A DNA stretch of 64,000 bases, from NCBI RefSeq assembly GCF_030406905.1, contig NZ_CP129137.1, positions 3,333,001 through 3,397,000 on the forward strand, written 5' to 3'. Source of the DNA: Streptomyces sp. HUAS CB01. Lineage in GTDB: Bacteria > Actinomycetota > Actinomycetes > Streptomycetales > Streptomycetaceae. The notes beneath the pieces are model-generated. The model was not told where the DNA came from. It worked only from the letters and a program-made list of their open reading frames with translations, and ran no database searches. Below are positions 27,244-36,410 of this stretch, piece by piece (positions within the stretch are counted from its first letter, which is position 1; every line of letters begins with the position of its first letter). A program made the translations under genes and the position numbers.

Positions 27244-28365
27244 ATGCCCACCTATGTATGGGACTACCTGCCGGAGTACCACAACGAGCGCAAGGACATC
27301 CTCGACGCGGTCGAGACCGTCTTCGCATCCGGACGACTCGTGCTCGGCGCGAGCGTGCAGGGGTTCGAGGAGGAGTTCGCGGCGTACCACGGTGCAGGGC
27401 ACTGCGTGGGCGTCGACAACGGGACCAACGCCGTCAAGCTCGGGCTGCAGGCGCTCGGCGTCGGTCACGGCGACGAGGTGATCACCGTCTCCAACACCGC
27501 GGCACCCACCGTGGTCGCCATCGACGGCTCCGGCGCCACACCGGTCTTCGTGGACGTCAGGGCCGACGACTTCCTGATGGACACCGAGCAGGTCTCCGCC
27601 GCGATCACGCCCAGGACCAAGGCGCTGCTGCCGGTGCACCTTTACGGCCAGTGCGTGGACATGGCGCCGCTGAGGCGCCTGGCCGACGAGCACGGGCTGC
27701 ACATCCTGGAGGACTGCGCCCAGGCGCACGGCGCCCGTCACCACGGCAGCCCGGCAGGGACCCTGGGCGACGCGGCCGCGTTCTCCTTCTACCCGACCAA
27801 GGTCCTCGGCGCGTACGGCGACGGTGGCGCCGTGCTCACGGACAGCGCGGACGTCGAGCGGGCCCTGCGCAAGCTGCGCTACTACGGCATGGACAAGGTC
27901 TACTACGTCGTCACCACGCCGGGCCACAACAGCCGGCTCGACGAGGTGCAGGCGGAGATCCTGCGCCGCAAGCTCACCCGGCTCGACGCCTACATCGAGG
28001 GCCGGCGAGCCGTGGCCCGCCGCTACGAGGAGGCGCTGGCCGACCTCACCGGCGACGGCGGTCTCGTCCTGCCGTCGGTCAATCCGGGCAACACCCACGT
28101 CTACTACGTCTATGTGGTGCGCCATCCGCAGCGTGACGAGATCATCGAGCGGCTGAAGCGGTACGACATCTCGCTGAACATCAGCTACCCCTGGCCGGTG
28201 CACACCATGACGGGCTTCGCCCACCTCGGCTACGCCAAGGGCTCGCTGCCGGTCACCGAGGCGCTCGCCGACGAGATCTTCTCGCTGCCGATGTACCCCT
28301 CGCTGCCCGAGAGCCTCCAGGACCGGGTCATCGAGGCGCTGCGCACGGTGCTCACCTCGCTGTGA
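27244..28365 (+). CDS. NDP-sugar aminotransferase (DegT/DnrJ/EryC1/StrS)
   Basis: A 373-residue PLP aminotransferase of the DegT/DnrJ/EryC1/StrS family, with Schiff-base Lys186 in [28 protein letters not shown] and NISYPWPVH blocks. It transfers an amino group from Glu/Gln to a keto sugar at C-3 or C-4. The nearby 3-ketoreductase would consume the 3-keto group, so C-4 amination (a 4-amino-2,4,6-trideoxyhexose) is one consistent reading; C-3 amination is the alternative. ATG 27244 follows GGAGGCTGAGG. The operon ends at a hairpin at 28385-28427. Confidence 0.9.
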   Translation: MPTYVWDYLPEYHNERKDILDAVETVFASGRLVLGASVQGFEEEFAAYHGAGHCVGVDNGTNAVKLGLQALGVGHGDEVITVSNTAAPTVVAIDGSGATPVFVDVRADDFLMDTEQVSAAITPRTKALLPVHLYGQCVDMAPLRRLADEHGLHILEDCAQAHGARHHGSPAGTLGDAAAFSFYPTKVLGAYGDGGAVLTDSADVERALRKLRYYGMDKVYYVVTTPGHNSRLDEVQAEILRRKLTRLDAYIEGRRAVARRYEEALADLTGDGGLVLPSVNPGNTHVYYVYVVRHPQRDEIIERLKRYDISLNISYPWPVHTMTGFAHLGYAKGSLPVTEALADEIFSLPMYPSLPESLQDRVIEALRTVLTSL

Positions 28366-28384
28366 CGGCGGTCCCCGGGCATGG

Positions 28385-28427
28385 GCCGGCCCCGTCTCCA
28401 CCGCACGGGCGGAGAGACGGGGCCGGC
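28385..28427. terminator. Bidirectional hairpin terminator
   Basis: 14-bp perfect arms (28385-28398 / 28414-28427) between the convergent aminotransferase and hemerythrin genes. Confidence 0.8.
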
Positions 28428-28443
28428 TCGTGTCAGGGATCAG

Positions 28444-28914
28444 TCAGTCCGGGGCGTTCAGGACGGGGATGAGCTGCTCCTCCTCGTAGGTGAAGTGCTC
28501 CTCCAGATCGGCGGTCAGCCGTATCACCTCCTGAAGCACCGCCTCCGGCTCGGCCTCACCGGCCTCGAACGAGGCCACGAGGGCCCGCAGTTCCGTCAGG
28601 GACCGGGCCACCACCTCGTGCTCCTCGGTCAGGCGGTCGATGGCGGGGCCGAGCTGCGGGAACTGCTCCTTGAAGTAGCCGAAGGCGCCGTCCTCGTGGG
28701 TGTGGTGGCCCGACAGCAGATCGCACACGGCAAGGCAGTGGAAGGCGAGCTGCGCCCGGATGCCGGGCTGTGGCGCGGGCTTCACGGGTCGGCCGGCGAC
28801 CACGTCCTCCAGGTCCCGGCGGATCGTGGCGAGCTCGCGCCGTAGATCGGCGTGGACACGCAGGAGGAAGTCACCCGCGGCCTGAGCGCGCTCCCCCGTC
28901 TGTGACTCTGGCAT
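28444..28914 (-). CDS. Hemerythrin HHE-domain protein
   Basis: A 156-residue helical protein with the hemerythrin-like iron ligand pattern: an early His (RVHADLRREL), FHCLAVCDLLSGHHTHEDGAFGYF (H-HxxxE-like), EEHEVVARSL and EEHFTYEEEQLIPVL. Such cytoplasmic proteins bind a di-iron centre and sense or buffer O2 or NO. ATG 28914 chosen because upstream residues are not conserved-looking. It stands between the sugar genes and a regulator/ABC block, with a MITE just upstream, so it is probably not part of the polyketide pathway. Confidence 0.85.
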   Translation of the reverse strand: MPESQTGERAQAAGDFLLRVHADLRRELATIRRDLEDVVAGRPVKPAPQPGIRAQLAFHCLAVCDLLSGHHTHEDGAFGYFKEQFPQLGPAIDRLTEEHEVVARSLTELRALVASFEAGEAEPEAVLQEVIRLTADLEEHFTYEEEQLIPVLNAPD

Positions 28915-29024
28915 GAGGGCTCTCTCTCGCAGGATGAGTGGTGAGTATCCGTTGGGGCGTATCAACCCGTGGTGCTGTCCACCACGAGGACCGGGGTGTG
29001 CCCGGCAGAGTCGGCCGGACAGCC

Positions 29025-29196
29025 CCTGGGGCGGGTGGCGAAAGTCCCTCCTGGCCCGCGCCGCCCGGCTCGCACGCTCGCTGCGTCGCCGGAGTCATCC
29101 GAGCACGTCCAGGACGAGGACGTGCGCTCGCACGCACCGGACGCCGCAGGCCCCGCCCTGCGGGCGGACGGAGCTGCTTTCGCCACCCGCCCTAGG
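29025..29196. mobile_element. MITE-like element, copy 1 (172 bp)
   Basis: The ends form ~21-bp terminal inverted repeats: CCTGGGGCGGGTGGCGAAAGT at 29025 and its near-complement ending at 29196 (19 of 21 match). The interior (cgtccaggacgaggacg..., gcaccggacgccgcaggccccgccctgcgggcgga) is shared in inverted orientation with the element at 44094-44270. No coding capacity. The right end overlaps the stop codon of the XRE gene. Confidence 0.75.
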
Positions 29197-29431
29197 CGGA
29201 GCGCTCGCCGCTCCCCAGCCGGGGGAACGGCGAGGTCGAGAAGACGACCTCGACCGGCACCTCGAAGTACTCGGCGATGCGCAGGGCGAGATACAGGCTC
29301 GGGCTGTACTCGCCCCGCTCGAGGTAGCCCACCGTCTGGTAATGGATCCCCAGGGCCTCGGAGAGCTGCCGGCGCGAGATCCCGCGTTCCGCGCGCAGCA
29401 TGGCGATCCGGTTGTAGACGGTGTCACTCAT
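29192..29431 (-). CDS. Small XRE-family transcriptional regulator
   Basis: A 79-residue protein consisting almost entirely of a Cro/CI-type HTH: MLRAERGISRRQLSEALGIHYQTVGYLERGEYSPSLYLALRIAEYF, followed by VPVEVVFS. Such proteins usually regulate adjacent membrane proteins or transporters. It begins 25 bp after the ABC permease stop (ATG 29431) and is the third gene of the ABC operon. The stop codon lies inside the terminal repeat of a MITE, so its last residues may have been altered by the insertion. Confidence 0.85.
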   Translation of the reverse strand: MSDTVYNRIAMLRAERGISRRQLSEALGIHYQTVGYLERGEYSPSLYLALRIAEYFEVPVEVVFSTSPFPRLGSGERSA

Positions 29432-29456
29432 CGTGGTTCGTGCGTTTCTCTTTCGT

Positions 29457-30311
29457 TCAGCCGACACGTTGCATGGCCTGCTGCCGTCGCTGCTCCATCA
29501 CCGACCCGGATTCGCGGCGGGCCATACGGCGCAGGATCGTGGGTGCCAGCAGGAGCCCGACGACCGCCCACGCCCCGATCACGCCGAGGGTCTCCAGGTG
29601 CCGCCAGGAATCGCCGATCTCCGCCGCGGCGGCGGAGTCCGGCAGCAGGGCCGAGCGCGTGCCGAGCCCGAGCCAGTAGATCGGGAAGATCTGGGCGATC
29701 ACCTGAAGCCAGTCCGGCAGTCCGGAGATCGGGTAGAAGATACCCGAGATGCCGGTGATCGCCATGATCGGCAGCATCGTGAAGCCGAAGGGTGAGGCCT
29801 GGGGGCTCTTGGCCAGCGAGCCCATGATCACCCCCCACGGCAGGGTGGCGAGCAGCCCGAGGGCGAGCACCCACACCAGGGTCAGCCAGCCCGTGATGCC
29901 GGCCTCCGACAGTTCGTGGACCAGGAACAGGCCGGGGATGAGGATGATCAGCATGCTGACGATCGTGTCCAGCGACACCTGGACGACCCGGCCGACGAGA
30001 TAGCCGATCATGCCGTTGGGCACGGCCTTGGCGCGCAGGAGCGTGCCGTCCTCCCGGTTCGTCGACAGTTGCGAGGACGCCCCCGCGAAGCCCCCGAAGG
30101 CCACCAGCATGCCGAGCATGCTCGGCAGCGTCACCGCGGCCAGCGACACGTCGGTGCCCTCCAGCTCGGCGTCGCGCTGGAAGACCAGCACCGTGACGAA
30201 GACGACGGCGATCAGCACGTTGAACATCTGGTCCGCGCTGGCCAGGGTCTGGCGGAACTCGTGCCAGCCGCGGCTGACGCCGACCCGGACGGCGTGCGTG
30301 GTCGTGTTCAC
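29457..30311 (-). CDS. ABC-2 type exporter permease
   Basis: A 284-residue integral membrane protein with about six hydrophobic segments (e.g. MFNVLIAVVFVTVLVF, MLGMLVAFGGFAGAS, SMLIILIPGLFLV, TLVWVLALGLLATLPWGVIMG, PIMAITGISGIFYPISGLP) and the ABC-2 layout of drug exporters. Its start overlaps the ATPase stop by 4 bp. Together they form a two-component exporter. The substrate could be the cluster product (DrrAB-like) or something unrelated. Confidence 0.88.
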   Translation of the reverse strand: MNTTTHAVRVGVSRGWHEFRQTLASADQMFNVLIAVVFVTVLVFQRDAELEGTDVSLAAVTLPSMLGMLVAFGGFAGASSQLSTNREDGTLLRAKAVPNGMIGYLVGRVVQVSLDTIVSMLIILIPGLFLVHELSEAGITGWLTLVWVLALGLLATLPWGVIMGSLAKSPQASPFGFTMLPIMAITGISGIFYPISGLPDWLQVIAQIFPIYWLGLGTRSALLPDSAAAAEIGDSWRHLETLGVIGAWAVVGLLLAPTILRRMARRESGSVMEQRRQQAMQRVG

Positions 30312-31264
30312 AGCGACGTCTCCTCCTCCGCCCGGCCGCTCTCATGGCGCTGGACCAGGGCCATGTACGTGTCCTCCAGGCTGCTGCGCCGCACTTCCAG
30401 GTCGGCGATCTCGTCGCCGTACTGGGCGAACAGCTCGCGCACGAACCGGGTGGCGTCGTCCGTGGCGTGGGCGAACCGCTCCCCGGCCCGGCTCCACCGC
30501 ACCTCCGCCTGCCCGGCGACCTGCCGGCTGAGCTGGTCGGCGCTGCCGTTGGCGATGATCCTGCCGCCCGCGAGGATGACGATGCGGTCGGAGAGCTTCT
30601 CGGCCTCGTCCAGGTCGTGCGTGGTCAGGAGGATGGTCATGTCCTCCAGGTCGGCCAGCCGGTGCACCAGGTCGTGGAAGTCCCGGCGCGCGTGCGGGTC
30701 GAAGCCCGCGGTGGGCTCGTCCAGGAAGAGCACCTCCGGCCGCCCGACGATGCCGATCGCCACGTCGAGCCGGCGGCGCTGGCCGCCGGACAGCGAGCTG
30801 ATCTTCTTCTGCGCGTGATCCTCGAGCCCCACGGTGCGGATCAGCTCGTCGGTGTCGAAGGGCCGCTTGCGCTGCGGTGTCGAGTACGGCACGTAGTAGC
30901 GGCCGAGATGGTCCAGCAGCTCCCGCACCCGCCACCGGCCGTGGTCGCGCCAGGACTGCAGCACGACGCCGATCTTCGAGCGCCAGGCCTCGCCGCCGTT
31001 CGCCGGGTCGACACCGAGCACGCTCACCTCACCCGCCGAGCGCATGCGAAAGCCTTCGAGGATCTCGATGGTCGTCGTCTTGCCGGCTCCGTTGGGCCCC
31101 AGCAGGGCGAGCACTTCACCGCGGTCCGCAGTGAAGTCCACCCCGCGCAGCACGTCCTGCGAGCCGTAACGCATCCGCAGGTCGCGCACCTCCAGGGCCA
31201 GGTCCTCATCCGGTCGGGACTCGCCACGCGCTCCGGCCAGCTCTGTCACCTCGATCAAGTGCAC
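30308..31264 (-). CDS. ABC exporter ATP-binding protein
   Basis: A 318-residue ABC ATPase of the DrrA/CcmA exporter type. Walker A is LLGPNGAGKTTTIEIL, signature LSGGQRRRLDVAIGIVG, Walker B VLFLDEPTAGFDP, and the switch His is in LLTTHDLDEAE. It pairs with the permease encoded immediately downstream. GTG 31264 is used; GGAGG lies 11 nt upstream. First gene of a leftward operon ATPase-permease-XRE. Its promoter region (31265-31400) is unusually AT-rich for this window and holds two inverted repeats. Confidence 0.92.
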   Translation of the reverse strand: MHLIEVTELAGARGESRPDEDLALEVRDLRMRYGSQDVLRGVDFTADRGEVLALLGPNGAGKTTTIEILEGFRMRSAGEVSVLGVDPANGGEAWRSKIGVVLQSWRDHGRWRVRELLDHLGRYYVPYSTPQRKRPFDTDELIRTVGLEDHAQKKISSLSGGQRRRLDVAIGIVGRPEVLFLDEPTAGFDPHARRDFHDLVHRLADLEDMTILLTTHDLDEAEKLSDRIVILAGGRIIANGSADQLSRQVAGQAEVRWSRAGERFAHATDDATRFVRELFAQYGDEIADLEVRRSSLEDTYMALVQRHESGRAEEETSL

Positions 31265-31321
31265 TCACCCCCATTCCTCCAGTGCTCTTACGACAAGCTA
31301 TCCAACTACCCGTGTGTTCCG

Positions 31322-31372
31322 TAGTAGGACTACTATCGACTTGTATAGCACACCTCGTACATTCCGTACGAG
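31322..31372 (-). promoter_or_regulatory. Promoter region of ABC/XRE operon with two inverted repeats
   Basis: TAGTA-4-TACTA at 31322-31335 and CTCGTAC-5-GTACGAG at 31354-31372 are inverted repeats. They lie in a locally AT-rich stretch 58-108 bp upstream of the ATPase start. They are candidate operators for the XRE protein of the operon or another local regulator. Confidence 0.45.
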
Positions 31373-31852
31373 AGAGACTGAGAAGGGCAGAACAGAAGCG
31401 CCGGAACGGCGAGCGTCCCCATGCGGCGCCCGGCCGCATGGGGACACGTCGGTGGCGGCGCGGTCAGGGAGTCCAGGAGAAGACCCCGTCGACGCGCCCG
31501 TCCTTGCGGCCGCTCACCCGTGAGGCGACGTCGCGCACGGGCCCCCGCAGCACCGCGGCCCTCTGGTCCCGGGCCCCTGCCGGCGCGACTGCAGGACGAT
31601 CTCCCGTTGAGCACCACCGGCACGGCGCCGTCGCCGTGGTCGACCCGGACGGCGGCCGCCGTCCGGGTCGACGACCGCCGGCCGGTCGGTGCCGAGTGCC
31701 CGTCCGTCGCCGTGGACCGGCCACCGCCCGTCCGGGCCTCCCTGGCACTGCAGCCGGGCCACCTCGACCAGGTCGTGCCCGGACGCGAGGCCGCCCACGT
31801 GTCCATCGTTCCGGCACCTACCGTGGCCCCTCGAAGTGGCCGTGCGGGCGGG
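31373..31852. other. Intergenic, possible decayed coding remnant
   Basis: About 480 bp without a supported gene. Minus-strand frames between 31460 and 31800 contain coding-like pieces (HDLVEVARLQCQGGPDGRW; SRVSGRKDGRVDGVFSW) in different frames. This suggests the 3' end of a decayed gene. No family identified. Confidence 0.3.
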
Positions 31853-32908
31853 TCAGTCGCGGGTCGCCTCGATCACGCTCACGGTGGCCTCGCCGGTCCA
31901 GGCGGGCCGTGCGGGCACCACGCGCGTCAGGCCGAGTCCGGCGTCCGCCAGCAGCTCGGCGTACTCCCGCTCGCTGCGCTCCGCACCGCCGCCGAGCAGC
32001 ATGCCGAGGTGGCTGTACGCGGTCAGGGTGCTGGCGACGCCCGTGTCGAACCGGGCCGGGCGCACGCTCTCCACCAGCAGCAGCCGGCTCTCGGGCTTCA
32101 TGGCGTCACGGATGTTGCGCAGCAGGGTCAGACTGCGTTCGTCGTCCCAGTCGTGCACCACGTTCTTCAGCAGATACGCGTCGTGGCCGGCGGGTACGGC
32201 GCTGAAGAAGTCCCCGCCGAGCACCTCGCCGCGTTCGGCGAGCCCCGCGTCGGCGAGGGTCCGCTCCCCCGCCGCCACGACGGACGGCAGGTCGAAGAGC
32301 ACGCCCCGCAGCGCCGGTGTGGCCCGGAGGATCGCCGCGAGCAGGGACCCCTCACCGCCGCCGACGTCGACGAGGCTGCGGAAGCCGCCGAAGTCGTAGG
32401 CGTCGATGACCGCCTGGGCGGTGTGGCGACTGAAGAAGGTCATCGCGCGGTTGAAGATCGCCGCGATGTGGGGTGGCATCTGCGCGAACGGGTTGGCGCC
32501 CTCCTCCGCCCCGCGGGTCTTCGGGGCCGACTTCAGCCGCTCGCCCAGCTCGAACAGACGCTGGACGTGCCCGGGCCCGGCGTGCATCAGCGCCACCGCG
32601 TGCAGCGAGTCCTCACCGTCCTCGCGGAGCAGCCGGCCTGCCTCGGTGAGGGAGAAACACCCGTCGCCCTCGTCGGTGACGAGACCGGCGGTGGCGAGCA
32701 GGCACAGCAGCCGCAGCAGCGACTCCGGATGGGTGCCCGTCCGCTCCGCCAGCACGGTGTGGCTCACGGCCGGCTCGTCCATGGCATCGGCCAGGCGAAG
32801 TCCGGCCGCCGTGTGGATCGCGGTCGACAGATAGTGGCCGGTGATCATCTGGAACACCGCGGCCGTCGTGGTCGGCGCCTCGGGAATGGATACGTCCGCA
32901 CGCGTCAT
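31853..32908 (-). CDS. SAM-dependent O-methyltransferase (second)
   Basis: A 351-residue methyltransferase of the same broad family as the 16.2-kb enzyme. It has a dimerisation domain (FQMITGHYLSTAIHTAAGLRLADAM) and a SAM domain with motif I SLVDVGGGEGSLLAAIL and the metal-independent catalytic region LLKNVVHDWDDERSLTLLRNI, whose His fits the general base of this family. It probably methylates a phenolic hydroxyl of the polyketide. Monocistronic, divergent from an FAD hydroxylase, with a heptamer box 49 bp upstream. Confidence 0.88.
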   Translation of the reverse strand: MTRADVSIPEAPTTTAAVFQMITGHYLSTAIHTAAGLRLADAMDEPAVSHTVLAERTGTHPESLLRLLCLLATAGLVTDEGDGCFSLTEAGRLLREDGEDSLHAVALMHAGPGHVQRLFELGERLKSAPKTRGAEEGANPFAQMPPHIAAIFNRAMTFFSRHTAQAVIDAYDFGGFRSLVDVGGGEGSLLAAILRATPALRGVLFDLPSVVAAGERTLADAGLAERGEVLGGDFFSAVPAGHDAYLLKNVVHDWDDERSLTLLRNIRDAMKPESRLLLVESVRPARFDTGVASTLTAYSHLGMLLGGGAERSEREYAELLADAGLGLTRVVPARPAWTGEATVSVIEATRD

Positions 32909-32956
32909 GGTCGCTCGCCCTCAGTCGGAAATCAGCGACCGCACTGTCGGCCGAGC

Positions 32957-32985
32957 CGCTCGACACCGGGTGGAACGCGTCTCGA
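32957..32985 (-). promoter_or_regulatory. SARP-type heptamer repeat upstream of second O-methyltransferase
   Basis: On the minus strand TCGAGAC (32985-32979) and TCGAGCG (32963-32957) are 22 bp apart (two 11-bp turns), with a weaker TCCACCC heptamer in register between them. Confidence 0.55.
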
Positions 32986-33028
32986 AACGCCGCCCGCTCC
33001 TCTGGCACGCGGCGCCGGCCGGGCCCCC

Positions 33029-33057
33029 TCAAGTGGCCCTCGAAAGGACGTTGAGAC
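33029..33057 (+). promoter_or_regulatory. Triple SARP-type heptamer repeat upstream of FAD hydroxylase
   Basis: TCAAGTG (33029), TCGAAAG (33040) and TTGAGAC (33051) are spaced exactly 11 bp, ending 52 bp before the hydroxylase ATG. Confidence 0.65.
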
Positions 33058-33108
33058 CGGCCTAGGACAGTCGGGCGAGTTGCCGCATCGCTTGCAGGAA
33101 GGCTGAGA

Positions 33109-34740
33109 ATGTCGCAGGAACACTACCCTGTCCTGGTCGTGGGTGCGGGGACGGTCGGCTTGTCCATGGCCGCCGCCCTCTCCCACTACGGCGTGCCCGT
33201 GCTGCTCGTGGAGCGGCACGCCGGAACCACCGCACACCCCAGGGCCACCGGGGTGCAGCCTCCGGTGAAGGAATTCTTCCGGAGCATCGGACTCGACGAC
33301 CGCATCCGCGCGGCCAGCGGCGATCTGTTGCCCAGCAACGGCAAGGTCGATGTCGAGACCCTGGCCGGCACCGACCTGGCCACGGCCCCGCGCATCCCGA
33401 CACCGCCCAAGGACGTGGCCGAGCTGACGGCGAAGATCAGCCCGACCCCCATCGGCCCCATCGCCCAGGACCGCATCGACCGGGTGCTGTGCGAGGCCGC
33501 CACGGAGCACGGCGCGGTGATCCGCTTCAACACCCGGCTCGTCGCCGTGGAGCAGGACGAGACCGGTGTCACGGCGACCCTCGCCGACACCGACGGCGGC
33601 GAGCCCCGCACCGTCCGCGCCGACTACCTGGTCGCGGCCGACGGCTCCGCCAGCGCCGTACGACGAGCCCTGGGCATCGAGATGAAGGGGCCGACCGGCC
33701 TCGGCAATCCGATGATCAACGTGCTGTTCACCGCCGACCTCGCCGAGTTGGTGAAGGGCAACGAGTTCGCCTTCGCGCAGATCACCAACCCCGACTCGGA
33801 GGGGATCCTCCTCACCGTCAACAACCGGGACCGGTGGATCTACCACATCAGCTACAAGGAGGGCGAGGAGGAGCTGTCCGACTACCCGGACGAGCGCTGC
33901 GTGGAGCTGATCAAGGCCGCGATCGGCCGCGACGACATCCCCGTCGAGATCGTCAGCACCATTCCGTGGCGCATGTCCGCACGGGTCGCCGAGCGGGTCG
34001 TCGAGGGCCGGGTGATCCTGGCCGGCGACTCCGCCCACACCATCCCGCCGATCGGCGCCTTCGGCATGAGCAGCGGTGTGGCGGACGCCTGCAACCTGGC
34101 CTGGAAGGTGGCGCACGTCGTCAAGGGCAGGGCCGGTCAGGGGCTGCTGCGCAGCTACGAGACCGAGCGGCTGCCGATCATGCGCTTCACCCGTGACCAG
34201 GCGATGCTGCGCTTCTCCCACCTGGACCTGCACTGGGATGCGGAGAAGTACGGCGAGCGCTCCGCGGTCGAGATGGCGGACCCGCTGGTCACGGCGCTGG
34301 CCTACCAGTACCACGAGGGCGCGCTGATCGACGCGCCCAAGGAACTGCGCTCGCTGATGCGGGCCGACGAGAACCTCGACGGCTCGCCCGGGACGCGGGT
34401 CCCGCACGCCTGGGTCGAGCACCGGGGCAAGCGGATCTCGGTGCTCGACCTGCCCGAGGGCGGCTTCGCTCTGCTGACCGGTCCGCGCGGCGCGGACTGG
34501 CTGGCCGCCGCCGAGGCCGAGGCCGCCCGCACGGGCCTGGAACTGCGCGGCTACCGCGTCGGCCCGGGCTGCGAGGTGGACGACCCGGAAGCCGGCTGGC
34601 TCGCCGCCGCCGGGCTGGACCCGGACGGCGCGCTGCTGGTGCGGCCCGACATGTTCGTGGCCTGGCGCTCCACCGGGGCGCAGGACCGGCCGCAGGAACG
34701 GCTCGCCGAGGTGCTGGACCGCGTTCTCGACCGCGCCTGA
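33109..34740 (+). CDS. FAD-dependent aromatic polyketide monooxygenase
   Basis: A 543-residue class A flavoprotein hydroxylase. It has the FAD loop VVGAGTVGLSMAAALSHYG (near residues 8-26), DG motif YLVAADGSASAVRRALG and GD motif VILAGDSAHTIPPIGAFGMSSGVADACNLAWKV, with a ~150-residue thioredoxin-like C-terminal domain. Likely substrate is a polycyclic intermediate. GTG/ATG at 33109 follows AGGAAGGCTGAGA. First gene of a rightward unit that continues, past a hairpin, with a FabL-like SDR and a cyclase. Confidence 0.9.
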   Translation: MSQEHYPVLVVGAGTVGLSMAAALSHYGVPVLLVERHAGTTAHPRATGVQPPVKEFFRSIGLDDRIRAASGDLLPSNGKVDVETLAGTDLATAPRIPTPPKDVAELTAKISPTPIGPIAQDRIDRVLCEAATEHGAVIRFNTRLVAVEQDETGVTATLADTDGGEPRTVRADYLVAADGSASAVRRALGIEMKGPTGLGNPMINVLFTADLAELVKGNEFAFAQITNPDSEGILLTVNNRDRWIYHISYKEGEEELSDYPDERCVELIKAAIGRDDIPVEIVSTIPWRMSARVAERVVEGRVILAGDSAHTIPPIGAFGMSSGVADACNLAWKVAHVVKGRAGQGLLRSYETERLPIMRFTRDQAMLRFSHLDLHWDAEKYGERSAVEMADPLVTALAYQYHEGALIDAPKELRSLMRADENLDGSPGTRVPHAWVEHRGKRISVLDLPEGGFALLTGPRGADWLAAAEAEAARTGLELRGYRVGPGCEVDDPEAGWLAAAGLDPDGALLVRPDMFVAWRSTGAQDRPQERLAEVLDRVLDRA

Positions 34741-34770
34741 CCGCCCCGCTCGACCCCTCGTTCCGGCGCT

Positions 34771-34800
34771 GTGCCCGTGCGTTCCGTGACGCACGGGCAC
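34771..34800. terminator. Hairpin with 12-bp perfect stem
   Basis: Arms 34771-34782 / 34789-34800 with a 6-nt loop, between the hydroxylase stop and the SDR start. It may be an internal terminator or attenuator in the operon. Confidence 0.7.
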
Positions 34801-34842
34801 AGCCCGCCCCGGGGGCCACCACCCACCAACCAGGAGCTCGAT

Positions 34843-35610
34843 GTGACGACCACTCCCTTCCTCTCCGACGCACAGGGACGGACCGCCGTGGTGACCGGAG
34901 CGACCCGCGGTGTCGGCCTCGCCGTCGCGCGCAGGCTCTGCGCGGCGGGAACCCAGGTGATCCTCGACTACGCCCATGACGACGACGCCGCGGCGCAGGC
35001 GGTGCGCCTGCTCGGCCACCTGCCCGGCAAGGCGGTGGCGGTCAAGGCCGACGTCTCCGACCCGGCGGCGCTGGACGCTCTGCTGGACGAGGCCCAGGAG
35101 CGTTTCGGCGGCCTGGACTTCTTCGTGCACAACACCGCCTTCTTCACGCCCTCCCCGACCCTGGACACCGCACAGGAGGCCGTCGACCGCTCGCTGTCCG
35201 TCGCGCTGGCCCCGCTGCTGCAGGGCGGCAGGCGGCTGTCCGAGCTGATGGCGGGCCGCGCCGGCCGAATCGTCGCCGTGTCGAGCCTGGGCGCCCACCG
35301 GGTCGTACCGGGCTATGTCAGTGCCGGTGTGGCCAAGGCCGCCCTGGAGGCGCTGGTCCGCTATCTGGCGGCGGAGCTGGCCGGCAGCGGCATCACCGTG
35401 AACGCGGTCTCCACCGCGAAGATCGACAAGGGCAACGGCAGCGCCTCGCCCGAGGCGCTGAAGGCACTGGCCGCGCGGACCCCGGCGGGACGGCTGACCA
35501 CCCCGGACGACGTGGCCGGGGTCGTCGCGCTGCTGTGCGCCGACGAGGCGGCGTGGATCCAGGGGCAGGTCATCACCGCCGACGGCGGCTTCAGCCTGTC
35601 GGCCGCCTGA
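34843..35610 (+). CDS. SDR oxidoreductase, FabL-like
   Basis: A 255-residue SDR: TGATRGVGLAVARRL loop, Ser in VSSLGAH, and a Tyr158-(X6)-Lys165 pair in PGYVSAGVAKAALEALVRYLAAEL. The X6 spacing and the following block match enoyl-ACP reductases of the FabL class more than YXXXK ketoreductases. It could act as a second enoyl or quinone reductase in tailoring. GTG 34843 follows CAGGAGCTCGAT. Followed 20 bp later by a cyclase, in the same unit. Confidence 0.83.
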   Translation: MTTTPFLSDAQGRTAVVTGATRGVGLAVARRLCAAGTQVILDYAHDDDAAAQAVRLLGHLPGKAVAVKADVSDPAALDALLDEAQERFGGLDFFVHNTAFFTPSPTLDTAQEAVDRSLSVALAPLLQGGRRLSELMAGRAGRIVAVSSLGAHRVVPGYVSAGVAKAALEALVRYLAAELAGSGITVNAVSTAKIDKGNGSASPEALKALAARTPAGRLTTPDDVAGVVALLCADEAAWIQGQVITADGGFSLSAA

Positions 35611-35630
35611 GACGAGGGAGGCGTACCGAC

Positions 35631-36404
35631 ATGCACGTCATCGACCTTTCCTCGCCGGTCGACGCGAAGGCGTGGGAGCCCGACCCGATCGTCCACGAGA
35701 TCCTGACGCCGGCCCAGGGAGCCGTGCACATGGCCGAGGAGATGAAGAGGCACCTGGGGGTGGAGTTCGACCCGGCGGTGCTGCCGGGCGGCGAACTGCT
35801 CTCCCTCGACACCTTCACCCTGACCAGCCACACCGGTACCCACGTCGACGCGCCCTCGCACTACGGCTCGGTGGCCGAGTACGGCCGTCCGCGTCACATC
35901 GACGAGATGCCGCTGGACTGGTTCCACCGCCCGGGCCTCCTGCTCGACCTGCGGGACCAGCCGACCGGCGCCGCCGGTGTCGAGGTGATCGAGAAGGAGC
36001 TGTCCCGCATCGGCCGTACCCCCGAGCCGTACGACATCGTCCTGCTGCACACGGGGGCCTCCGAGTACGTCGGCACGCCCGGGTACTTCAGCGAGTTCAC
36101 CGGGCTGGACGGCGCGGCCGTCGACTTCCTGCTGGACTTCGGAGTGAAGGTGATCGGGACCGACGCGTTCAGTCTCGACGCGCCGTTCGCCCACATGATC
36201 GGGCGGTACCAGGAGACCGGTGACACCGGGGTGCTGTGGCCCGCCCACTTCGCCGGGCGCCGCAGGGAGTACTGCCAGATCGAGCGGCTGCACAACCTGG
36301 CCGCGCTGCCCGGCCCGTACGGCTACACGATCTGCTGCTTCCCCGCCAAGCTGGTGGGCTCGGGAGCGGGCTGGACGCGGGCGACCGCCCTCGTCGACGA
36401 GTGA
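35631..36404 (+). CDS. Cyclase-family protein (metal-dependent, PF04199)
   Basis: A 257-residue protein of the kynurenine formamidase-like cyclase family, with the metal-binding block TSHTGTHVDAPSHYG (HxGTHxDxPxH) around residues 67-80. Members in type II PKS clusters are thought to assist later ring closures. ATG 35631 has GAGGGAGGCG just upstream and gives normal length. It ends the rightward unit, followed within 7 bp by a 54-bp perfect palindrome separating it from rmlA. Confidence 0.88.
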   Translation: MHVIDLSSPVDAKAWEPDPIVHEILTPAQGAVHMAEEMKRHLGVEFDPAVLPGGELLSLDTFTLTSHTGTHVDAPSHYGSVAEYGRPRHIDEMPLDWFHRPGLLLDLRDQPTGAAGVEVIEKELSRIGRTPEPYDIVLLHTGASEYVGTPGYFSEFTGLDGAAVDFLLDFGVKVIGTDAFSLDAPFAHMIGRYQETGDTGVLWPAHFAGRRREYCQIERLHNLAALPGPYGYTICCFPAKLVGSGAGWTRATALVDE

Positions 36405-36410
36405 CACGGG

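Noticed and set aside
26051..27481. A 476-codon plus-strand frame overlapping the sugar SDR
   Set aside because: Different frame of the SDR gene, composed mainly of Arg/Gly.
32932..35298. A 788-codon minus-strand frame
   Set aside because: Antisense to the FAD hydroxylase and FabL-like SDR, with no recognisable protein.
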